Part shown: positions 1 through 5,631 of the stretch, in pieces | How positions within the stretch are numbered: the first letter of the stretch is position 1 | Layout: each line of letters opens with the position of its first letter | From: Candidatus Hydrogenedentota bacterium | GTDB lineage: Bacteria; Hydrogenedentota; Hydrogenedentia; Hydrogenedentales; SCBR16-9 | NCBI GenBank assembly: GCA_007116095.1 | Contig: SKJD01000057.1 | Span: 1 to 5,631 of the forward strand | Reading direction: 5' to 3' | Length of the DNA: 5,631 nt | Program-made: the position numbers and the translations under genes | The notes under the pieces: model-generated | Told to the model about the DNA's origin: nothing | The model's database searches: none | Seen by the model: the letters and a program-made list of their open reading frames with translations, nothing else

Positions 1-3000
1 TCGGGGTTGTACATGATCTCCGTGATCCGGAGCATGCTCAGGTCTTGGGAATCGCCTTCGACAGTATAGTCCAGCAGCGGACTCCACGCGCTGCTGCCTT
101 CGTTGTACACCCGTGCCTTCAATGACATATGGCCGGCCGGCACGGGTATGCTGCCGCTGTAGGCCACCGCGTCCGGGTTGAGGATGGCCGGGCCACTGTC
201 TTGCAGGGTCAGGCTGGTGGAGAAGAGCAGATCACCACTGTGCAGGGAGTCAGAGTGGTAGTAGTTCATGCCGTGGATGGCGAGCAGGTTCGCACCAGGC
301 TGAATCAGGTGCTTGAAGTTGCTGATGTCTATGGCTATCAGCGTGGTGACCTTGGTCACCAGCCCAGTGGCGTGGCTGTTCCAGGCGGGCGTCCCGATGA
401 AATTGCGTCGGGCAACTTCCACACCGTTCAGGTAGGCCACAAAGCCGTCGTCATAGCGCATGTTCAGAAACAGCGAATCAAACTGGGCCAGCTCATTTGC
501 TGTGGCATTGAAGGGAATGCGGATATAGCAGGTATTTGGTCCGCCGTACATCAGATCCTCCACGTCGATGCCGATGTAGGGCTCATAGCCGCTACTGCGT
601 TCATAGCCGACACCGCCACTGCCACTTATCCAGCCGCTGTCATTGAAGTCGAGCACTGTCCGCCAGTCGGAACCGATATCCGACGTCGGCACATAGACCC
701 GCTTCTCCGCGCTTTCAGCCAGCAGAGTAACAATGTCGGAAACCGCAGGACGTCGGGGATCGGAACCGTCCAGGGTGAAGTAAATGCTTCCCTGTGCATT
801 GGGGTTGTGTAGATCAACGCTGCTGCCAGCTATCGCCGGTACTGGCGCCTGGAGATCAACGACATAGCCGTGATCAGGGAAGTGGGTGTTCAACAACCAT
901 TGACTGCGCACCGGCACCCACTGCTCGGGGATATAGGTATCGACGGACTCTTTGAACACATGGTTGATAGAGGGCTCGATGCTGTCACGTAATTCCTGCA
1001 CCAGTCCCAGGACCCGGTCTTCGGTGAGGATACCGTCGTTGTAAAAGTGCTTCTGGACCCGATCCAGGAAGAGCAGGCGGAACTCGGGGCTGCGCTTCAG
1101 GGCGCGGTACAGGACCTTGATGGCCTCGCCCCCGTGCTCAATGCCGTTCAGGGCCGGGTGCTGCGGACCACCCAGACCCTGCACCATCCGGAAGGTATAG
1201 TCCGCGTCCCAGACATAAAATCTGAACTTCGCGCCCGGCACGCGCTCGCGGGCCGTTACCCAGTTGTTCCAGGCCCAGTCCTGGTTGCCAGGGTAGACGT
1301 TGGCGAGAATCCAGTCAATGAACTGCGGTAGATCGACCCGACGAGAGACTTCCAGATAATGGGTATAGTCCTGCAAGTCGTGTTGTTGCACATACTGAAT
1401 CAGGTCATTCCAGGCGTCAAAGTTGCCATCCGACAGCTCGAGGATAGGCTGGAAGTAGCGGTTCACCTGCATCTTGTGGATGTCCCAGTCATTGTCGCTA
1501 CCATAGGTATTCTGGAAAAAGGCCTCGTCGAGACGTTCACACAGGTTGAGATACGCCTTGTACTGTCCGTTCATAAAGACGTTGACAAAGCGCCCCATAG
1601 AGCCTTCCGAGCCCATATAAATCTGCAGGCGGCGGGTGAACTCGTCATTGATGAAGGGGTTGCGCCAGTCGCCGCCGTTGGAGCGGAACGCCATCACCCG
1701 GAAACGGTTGGAGCTATATTGCGACGGCAACAAATTATGCTCCAGGGTGTTGACGCTGTAGCTGTTGCGAAAATAGAGCCGGAAGGCCCACTTCGTGTTG
1801 CCCGCCAGCCAAGGACCGTCATCCCGTCGGAAGCTGGGACGCCCGACATCACTGCGCGCCCCGCGAATTCCTGCAGCATAGTTGAAGGCATCGCCCGTGG
1901 CGGCGTCAATATAATTGAGCGAGACCGGGCGCTCGTAGGGGCGTCCACTCATCATCATATTGTTGTAGTGGTCAACGTCCTTTGCGTTCCACCAGCCATG
2001 TTGCCCGTCATAGGCGCCGCCGTTGATCGCCATGAATCCGTGGGGCTCCGTCATGCTGCGCTCTTCATCGCCGATGATGGAGAAGATCGGGATACTTTGA
2101 AGCGCTTCAAGCGCCCCTTCGCCCAGGCCGGTGTCGAAGAGGTAGGAGTGATCCGTGCTTTCCGACGGGATGTATTCCGAACGGAAGCTGCTGGCGCGAA
2201 TGATCGTATTGCGATCCACCGTAATGGGCCCAGTATACAGCGTGCCGGTAGTGGCCGTGGGAGCGCGCCCGGGCACAACGACATCTACATCCGGGATTTC
2301 CGGAGCGGGGCTGGTGTCTGGCTCTGCGAGGATGCGGATGAAATCAATCGACACGGCGCCGGAACCCACCCCGTTCGGTGGGTCCACCCGCAGCCGGCTG
2401 ATGGTCTCGCGCCACTCGGGGTGATCCCGCAGATCAATGACATAGTCTTGGTAGCTGTCCGAGGCCTCGACGTCAAAGGTCTGTGCTTTGGCGGCGGTCA
2501 TGTGGTTGATTTCCTGGGTTGCCCAGAATATCTCGTTTTCGCCGGAGACCGACTGCTTCATCCGGATGACCACATAGGGGAATTGGGTGGCGCTCAGGGC
2601 AATGCCCGGGCCGACAATGTAGGGATCGCCGCCGGTAATATCGAAGTGCAGGGCGCCGTCATGCACCTGCATATTCGCGACGTGGTTCTGTGAATCCCAG
2701 CCTTCGGTCTGCCCGGCGCGCTTGAATTCCCAGCGGGCGCCATTCCCCCCCTGCGCTGTCGGTGGCGAGTAGAAGGTATAGCGGATGGTTGCGCCGGGCG
2801 GGCCCGACATGCTGAGTTCAAAGGATTCTTCGAAGAGCCCACTATCCACGCTGAGAACCGGCGGCTCCAGGATGCCCTGGTAGGTGGCGCCCTGGTTGGG
2901 TTTGCCGGGCGTGGCATGCGCGAAGTAGGCGTAATCGCCCGTTTCCGTGCGGCCATAGGAATGGAAGTAGCCTTGGGGCGGGTATACCGGCGCAATCACA

Positions 3001-3974
3001 CTGACCGGATTCCCTGCGGGGTCCAGCAGGCCGAGAAACTCCCCGTCGCTACTCAGGCTGAAGTTGGTCTGCAGGGGCAGCGTATCGCTGGGATCGCCGT
3101 CGGCCAGGACCAGCAGATAGCCACCAGCTTCGATGCTGACATTCGGGAAGACCCACTTCTGAGGACGGTCGGCATTGTCGGTGAGCGACCAGCCCTGGAG
3201 GTTCACCGCGCTCGCTCCGGTGTTATGCAGCTCAATCCAGTCCACAAAAGAACCGTTGTGCACCACCCCGCCCGAGGGCTCATGCACCCCGATGAAATAG
3301 CGCCAGATATGGCCGGGCTGCACCAGCGTGGCGCCGCCGCCCAGCCGGAGTCCGGCGGCAATCTTTAACGTATCCTGAGCGATGGGCACGCGCCAGAACT
3401 GGATGTCCTGGTTGTGCACCTGAATCGCCAGCACATTTTCACCGGACTGCAAAAGCTCATTGGCCGGGGCCAATTCGAAGGTATCTGTCGTGCCTGCGCT
3501 GCGTTCGTTGTAGGCGGGTTGATCGTGGTATACCCAATGGTGGGCTCCGCCCAGCGACTTCCGCAGGATTTCTCTGCCGTTGAGGTAGGCCACAAAGCCA
3601 TCGTCATAGTCGATATCCAGGAAGAGCGGCGCATCGCTGGCGGCCTGGGCGCTGCTCACCTGAAAGCTATGGCGCACATAGAGGGCGCGGGCTTCATGTC
3701 GGAAATCCAGCACCGTGCCCAGTCCCGAAACGCCATAACCCAAGGGGCCGGGGGCCGATTCCCAGTGGCTGTCATCAAAATCGTTCTCATACCAGGCATA
3801 TCCGGAACCCAGTCGCGACACCCCGTCCTCGTCCCAGGACAACAGCCTGTCCGAGCTGGCAGCCATAAATTCATTGATCACCACACTCGCCGCCGGTTGC
3901 GAAGCAGGGAAAACGGCGATCAGCAGGAAAACCCACAACGGAAGCAGGCAGCCGATAAGGCGAGGTGCAGCCAT
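1..3974 (-). CDS. Giant secreted lamin-tail/CotH-kinase multidomain protein (3' end beyond window)
   Basis: The frame is open without a stop for 1324 codons from the ATG at 3974 to the window edge. Residues 1-29 form a signal peptide: R5, a hydrophobic core at 6-22, and likely cleavage after PAA. Modules in order: lamin-tail (LTD) first strand VVINEFMAAS (31-40); jelly-roll module A (about 59-205, YDDGFVAYLNG at 123-133); LTD remainder (DWIEL 245-249, TPGKPN 355-360); chitobiase/hexosaminidase-C-like first half (368-408); carbohydrate-binding-like module (415-551); chitobiase-like second half (571-613); CotH kinase (about 625-990); a second chitobiase-like domain (1044-1080 and 1260-1305) split by module B (1082-1259); a second LTD beginning RITEIMYNP (1316-1324). 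CotH landmarks are GIRG (702-705), K728, ERLDE (813-817), NQDW with D899, and WDAD with D923 and D925. CotH proteins are atypical kinases known from Bacillus spore coats. By inference this one is exported and acts on or binds cell-surface or extracellular material. Substrate unknown. An upstream GTG at 4022 is the main alternative start. Confidence 0.93.
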   Translation of the reverse strand, partial: MAAPRLIGCLLPLWVFLLIAVFPASQPAASVVINEFMAASSDRLLSWDEDGVSRLGSGYAWYENDFDDSHWESAPGPLGYGVSGLGTVLDFRHEARALYVRHSFQVSSAQAASDAPLFLDIDYDDGFVAYLNGREILRKSLGGAHHWVYHDQPAYNERSAGTTDTFELAPANELLQSGENVLAIQVHNQDIQFWRVPIAQDTLKIAAGLRLGGGATLVQPGHIWRYFIGVHEPSGGVVHNGSFVDWIELHNTGASAVNLQGWSLTDNADRPQKWVFPNVSIEAGGYLLVLADGDPSDTLPLQTNFSLSSDGEFLGLLDPAGNPVSVIAPVYPPQGYFHSYGRTETGDYAYFAHATPGKPNQGATYQGILEPPVLSVDSGLFEESFELSMSGPPGATIRYTFYSPPTAQGGNGARWEFKRAGQTEGWDSQNHVANMQVHDGALHFDITGGDPYIVGPGIALSATQFPYVVIRMKQSVSGENEIFWATQEINHMTAAKAQTFDVEASDSYQDYVIDLRDHPEWRETISRLRVDPPNGVGSGAVSIDFIRILAEPDTSPAPEIPDVDVVVPGRAPTATTGTLYTGPITVDRNTIIRASSFRSEYIPSESTDHSYLFDTGLGEGALEALQSIPIFSIIGDEERSMTEPHGFMAINGGAYDGQHGWWNAKDVDHYNNMMMSGRPYERPVSLNYIDAATGDAFNYAAGIRGARSDVGRPSFRRDDGPWLAGNTKWAFRLYFRNSYSVNTLEHNLLPSQYSSNRFRVMAFRSNGGDWRNPFINDEFTRRLQIYMGSEGSMGRFVNVFMNGQYKAYLNLCERLDEAFFQNTYGSDNDWDIHKMQVNRYFQPILELSDGNFDAWNDLIQYVQQHDLQDYTHYLEVSRRVDLPQFIDWILANVYPGNQDWAWNNWVTARERVPGAKFRFYVWDADYTFRMVQGLGGPQHPALNGIEHGGEAIKVLYRALKRSPEFRLLFLDRVQKHFYNDGILTEDRVLGLVQELRDSIEPSINHVFKESVDTYIPEQWVPVRSQWLLNTHFPDHGYVVDLQAPVPAIAGSSVDLHNPNAQGSIYFTLDGSDPRRPAVSDIVTLLAESAEKRVYVPTSDIGSDWRTVLDFNDSGWISGSGGVGYERSSGYEPYIGIDVEDLMYGGPNTCYIRIPFNATANELAQFDSLFLNMRYDDGFVAYLNGVEVARRNFIGTPAWNSHATGLVTKVTTLIAIDISNFKHLIQPGANLLAIHGMNYYHSDSLHSGDLLFSTSLTLQDSGPAILNPDAVAYSGSIPVPAGHMSLKARVYNEGSSAWSPLLDYTVEGDSQDLSMLRITEIMYNP
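426..456 (-). repeat. Repeat copy 2, coding YDDGFVAYLNG of module B
   Basis: A 31-base stretch matching 3579-3609 at 29 of 31 positions, in the same orientation and reading frame. It encodes the YDDGFVAYLNG core (residues 1174-1184) of the second jelly-roll-like module of the CotH protein. The flanking protein is clearly related but more divergent. Confidence 0.8.
3579..3609 (-). repeat. Repeat copy 1, coding YDDGFVAYLNG of module A
   Basis: Partner of 426-456, differing at only two bases over 31. It encodes residues 123-133 in the N-terminal jelly-roll-like module of the same protein. The surrounding residues also align (APLFLDIDYDDGF here against DSLFLNMRYDDGF in the other copy). Confidence 0.8.
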
Positions 3975-4019
3975 CAGGGAGACAATACGTTGCGAAACAG
4001 CGAGACAATGCAAACCAGG

Positions 4020-4035
4020 CACGGCAGGCACTCCT
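4020..4035 (-). promoter_or_regulatory. Ribosome-binding site with alternative GTG start for the CotH protein
   Basis: On the minus strand AGGAG (4035-4031) is followed after 8 bases by an in-frame GTG (4022-4020). This would add 16 residues to the N-terminus and lengthen the signal-peptide n-region. Another in-frame GTG (4031-4029) overlaps the AGGAG, and an in-frame TGA at 4070-4068 bounds the frame. The ATG at 3974 lacks any purine-rich leader but gives a textbook signal peptide, so the start remains a choice between 3974 and 4022. Confidence 0.45.
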
Positions 4036-4057
4036 GTGATTCTATTTTTCGGACAAA

Positions 4058-4068
4058 AGACGTCGTCT
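4058..4068. promoter_or_regulatory. Short palindrome AGACG-T-CGTCT upstream of the CotH gene
   Basis: An 11-base inverted repeat with 5-base arms and one central base lies about 35-45 bases before the alternative GTG start of the minus-strand gene. The position would suit an operator, but the arms are short and no clear promoter elements flank it on the minus strand. Confidence 0.18.
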
Positions 4069-4148
4069 CAGCGGTTCAGTCCCAATCGGGCTGCGCCAAG
4101 CTCCAATGATAAAGTGTAACATTCAGGACCGCTTTTGTACAGCAACAA

Positions 4149-4168
4149 CGCGCTATCGATAATGCGCG
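4149..4168. promoter_or_regulatory. Interrupted palindrome, possible operator
   Basis: CGCGC-TATC and GATA-(AT)-GCGCG form an inverted repeat: the perfect 8-base palindrome TATCGATA at 4154-4161, extended on both sides by complementary CGCGC/GCGCG with a two-base offset on the right. It overlaps the alternative -10 box GATAAT and lies just upstream of the extended -10 candidate, a position suited to a repressor or activator site for the transporter genes. No T-run follows, so it is not a terminator. A chance palindrome is possible. Confidence 0.3.
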
Positions 4169-4182
4169 CCTCCACCGGATCG

Positions 4183-4191
4183 TGCTATGAT
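4183..4191 (+). promoter_or_regulatory. Candidate extended -10 promoter for the transporter genes
   Basis: TGC directly followed by TATGAT matches an extended -10 element (5 of 6 to TATAAT), leaving a leader of roughly 45 bases before the ATG at 4242. No good -35 sits 17 bases upstream (TGCGCG). A competing arrangement is TTGTAC (4135-4140) and GATAAT (4158-4163) with a 17-base spacer. Sigma-70 consensus may not hold in this phylum, so both are tentative. Confidence 0.35.
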
Positions 4192-4241
4192 GTTGCCCCA
4201 ACGGCGTTCTGCAAACCCCCATCAGCTTCAGGCCTAACCTT

Positions 4242-5234
4242 ATGCATGCAACCTACCGTAAACACATAAAAATGATGCTTTTTCCGGGCATTTTGCTGCT
4301 TGGATTGGGACTGATTATTCTGGGCCTGAGCGCCTGTGACACCCCGGATGGCGCGGAGAACCGCCTACGCCCGGCAACAACACGTTCCGGTGTGATTTCC
4401 ATGGCGCCGCACCTGACGGAGACCATCCATGCTTTGGGCCAGGGGGAGCGCCTGATCGCGGTCGGCTCTTTTGATGACTATCCCCCCGAAATTGCATCGT
4501 TGCCGCGGGTCGGCGGCTATATGGACCCCGAGCTGGAGCGGATCAGCCTGCTGTCACCCGAGCTGATTGTCCTCCCCGGTCGCCACGAGAAGGTAACTTC
4601 CTACGCACGGCTTTACAATATCCCCGTACTCAACGTACACATGGACAGCTTCGAAACCATCTTCGCGGGCATACGCACCCTGGGCGAGGCGCTGGACTGC
4701 GAAACAGAAGCCGAGGCGCTGATCGCTTCGATGAAGGCGGAAATGGCCGCGCTGGAGGCCCGGGTCGCCGATTTACCACGCTATCCAACCCTGATCATTA
4801 CAGCGCGGCAACCGGGAGCGCTGGGTTCACTCTATACCACTGGCGGGAATTCCTTTATTTCCGAAATGCTGGCCCTGATCGGGGCGGACAATATTCACAA
4901 AGACGTGGAGCAAGCCTATTTCAGCGCCTCGAAGGAAACGGTGGTGATGCGCGCCCCGGAGATCATTGTGGAATTCCGGGCGGGTGAAGACCTCAACGAC
5001 GCCGTTATTGATCGCCTGCGATCAGACTGGCGGCAGATGGGCACGCTTCCGGCCGTGCAAAATGACCGGATTTATTTCGTAACCGAATCCCATGCCATGC
5101 GGCCGGGTCCACGTATCTTCGAAGTCGCCGACAGCATTGCCCGGATGATCCATGGCGACGCGTATCCCGGCAATGACGCCAACAACGCGGTGGCAACGCA
5201 TGCCCACCCGGTGGCCGATGGGGCGCAGCCATGA
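4242..5234 (+). CDS. BtuF-like ABC-transporter substrate-binding lipoprotein
   Basis: A 330-residue protein with a lipoprotein signal: basic n-region (R6, K7, K10), hydrophobic stretch 13-31 and lipobox LSAC with C32 as the acylated cysteine. D33 at +2 would favour retention in the inner membrane if the E. coli Lol rule applies. Residues about 50-305 match the class III (Peripla_BP_2) fold used for cobalamin, haem and ferric siderophores. Evidence includes the opening strand GVISMAPHLTETIHALG (50-66), FDDYPPE (77-83), LERI (98-101), SPELIVL (105-111) and TGGNSF near residue 201. The DYPPE and LERI pattern is closest to what I recall of BtuF, so cobalamin or a cobamide is the favoured ligand, but haem or an iron chelate cannot be excluded. 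The tail after about residue 305 is Asn/Ala-rich with two His residues and lies outside the fold. The start at 4242 has only a weak CAGG upstream; ATGs at 4272 and 4275 would remove most of the basic n-region. The gene overlaps the ATPase gene by 4 bases (ATGA), indicating co-translation. Confidence 0.9.
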   Translation: MHATYRKHIKMMLFPGILLLGLGLIILGLSACDTPDGAENRLRPATTRSGVISMAPHLTETIHALGQGERLIAVGSFDDYPPEIASLPRVGGYMDPELERISLLSPELIVLPGRHEKVTSYARLYNIPVLNVHMDSFETIFAGIRTLGEALDCETEAEALIASMKAEMAALEARVADLPRYPTLIITARQPGALGSLYTTGGNSFISEMLALIGADNIHKDVEQAYFSASKETVVMRAPEIIVEFRAGEDLNDAVIDRLRSDWRQMGTLPAVQNDRIYFVTESHAMRPGPRIFEVADSIARMIHGDAYPGNDANNAVATHAHPVADGAQP

Positions 5235-5631
5235 AGGAGGGGCTGTGTGCGCAAAACATTGATTTTGCCTATGAAGACAACCCGGTATTGCATGATGTTT
5301 CGCTGACCCTGCATCGGGGAAAAATCACCGGTATAGTCGGTCCCAACGGCTCGGGTAAAAGTACGTTTCTACGCATCTTGTGCGGCCTCTTGAAGCCGGG
5401 CCGGGGCAGTGTAACGCTCGACGGCGCCCCATTGCGCCATCTTCCACCGCGCATTCGCGCCCGAAAGATAGCCTTTCTCCCACAAGCAGTGAACCCCGCC
5501 TTCTCTTTGACGGTCTTTGAGGTGGTCTGCCTGGGGCGCTATCCCCATGGCCACGGCCTGCGTCCCCTGTGTCCGCACGATTTCGAGGTAGCCCGACGCT
5601 GCCTGCGGGATACGGAATCGGAAGCCCTGCA
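5231..5631 (+). CDS. FecE/BtuD-type ABC transporter ATPase (3' end beyond window)
   Basis: The first 133 codons of an ATP-binding subunit. An aromatic A-loop residue lies at Y14 (FAYED), the Walker A motif GPNGSGKST spans residues 37-45, and the Q-loop glutamine is Q85 in FLPQ. TVFEVVCLGRYPH (94-106) is a hallmark of the iron-siderophore/haem/cobalamin importer subfamily (FecE, FhuC, BtuD). The ABC signature, Walker B and H-loop would lie past the right edge, so catalytic completeness cannot be judged. The protein is expected to be cytoplasmic, bound to a FecCD/BtuC-type permease and powering uptake of whatever the upstream lipoprotein binds. The permease gene often sits between these two genes; here it does not, so it is either downstream or elsewhere. 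The ATG overlaps the stop of the upstream gene in an ATGA. A strong Shine-Dalgarno-like AAGGAGG lies just inside the coding sequence, with no in-frame start at a usable distance after it, so the ATG at 5231 is kept. Confidence 0.92.
   Translation, partial: MKEGLCAQNIDFAYEDNPVLHDVSLTLHRGKITGIVGPNGSGKSTFLRILCGLLKPGRGSVTLDGAPLRHLPPRIRARKIAFLPQAVNPAFSLTVFEVVCLGRYPHGHGLRPLCPHDFEVARRCLRDTESEAL

Noticed and set aside
129..812. 227-codon plus-strand open frame, and other antisense frames at 1047-1331, 2916-3368 and 3414-4109
   Set aside because: All are antisense to the same coding frame, have no motif, and 3414-4109 also runs through the intergenic region.
1359..2693. 444-codon open frame on the plus strand
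   Set aside because: It lies opposite the CotH reading frame, which is continuous and shows recognisable domains throughout. The plus-strand translation has no recognisable domain; it is a codon-bias shadow.
2594..2995. Minus-strand 133-codon frame and similar short minus-strand frames between 626 and 3874
   Set aside because: These are in other frames of the strand coding for the large protein; composition is Arg/Ser/Pro-rich as expected for out-of-frame GC-rich DNA.
4070..4103. tRNA-like T-arm (GGTTCAGTCC followed by GCGCCA)
   Set aside because: The stem does not pair as a T-arm, and no D-arm, anticodon arm or acceptor stem fits around it.
4120..4241. Cobalamin riboswitch before the BtuF-like gene
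   Set aside because: No B12-box-like consensus (GCCACTG or a close variant) or extended paired structure is visible, and the space is short for this riboswitch class.
4183..4241. Rho-independent terminator in the intergenic region
   Set aside because: The GC-rich inverted repeat at 4149-4168 is not followed by a T-run on either strand, and neither gene ends in this region.
5005..5578. Minus-strand frames of 61-84 codons opposite the transporter genes
   Set aside because: They lie antisense to the Peripla_BP_2 and Walker A coding sequences and show no family features.

Overview
The window has three protein-coding genes and no RNA gene, mobile element or CRISPR array. Bases 1-3974 (minus strand) hold the first 1324 codons of one very large secreted protein, whose 3' end lies beyond the left edge. 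Bases 4242-5234 and 5231-5631 (plus strand) hold a substrate-binding lipoprotein and the start of an ABC-transporter ATPase. About 270 bases separate the divergent ATG starts and contain the candidate promoters and operator-like palindromes.

The organism is probably a Gram-negative bacterium with moderately high GC. Lamin-tail, chitobiase-C-terminal-like and CotH-kinase modules combined in one giant exported protein, with jelly-roll modules carrying YDDGFVAYLNG-type motifs, are typical of Planctomycetota, Verrucomicrobiota, Hydrogenedentota and relatives. This placement rests on remembered family architecture, not on a phylogenetic marker. Shine-Dalgarno sequences are weak at the likely ATG starts, which does not argue against it.

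Region by region: (1) 1-3974, minus: a signal peptide, a split lamin-tail domain, a split chitobiase-like domain, a CotH-type atypical kinase domain with both conserved acidic sites, a second split chitobiase-like domain, and the first strand of a second lamin-tail domain at the window edge. All three complete host domains are interrupted by another beta-sandwich-like module. Two of the three inserts are related to each other, and one short stretch of them is also nearly identical in DNA. (2) 3975-4241: divergent intergenic region. (3) 4242-5631, plus: an operon-like pair with a 4-base ATGA overlap, encoding a BtuF-like lipoprotein and a FecE/BtuD-type ATPase. These would capture and import a cobalamin-type or iron-chelate substrate with a permease that is not in the window. 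I see no evidence that the two divergent units act together.

The most notable item is the nested architecture of the large CotH protein. Its individual modules are recognisable, but the repeated splitting of host domains deserves structural checking. I do not see a clearly new multi-gene system here.
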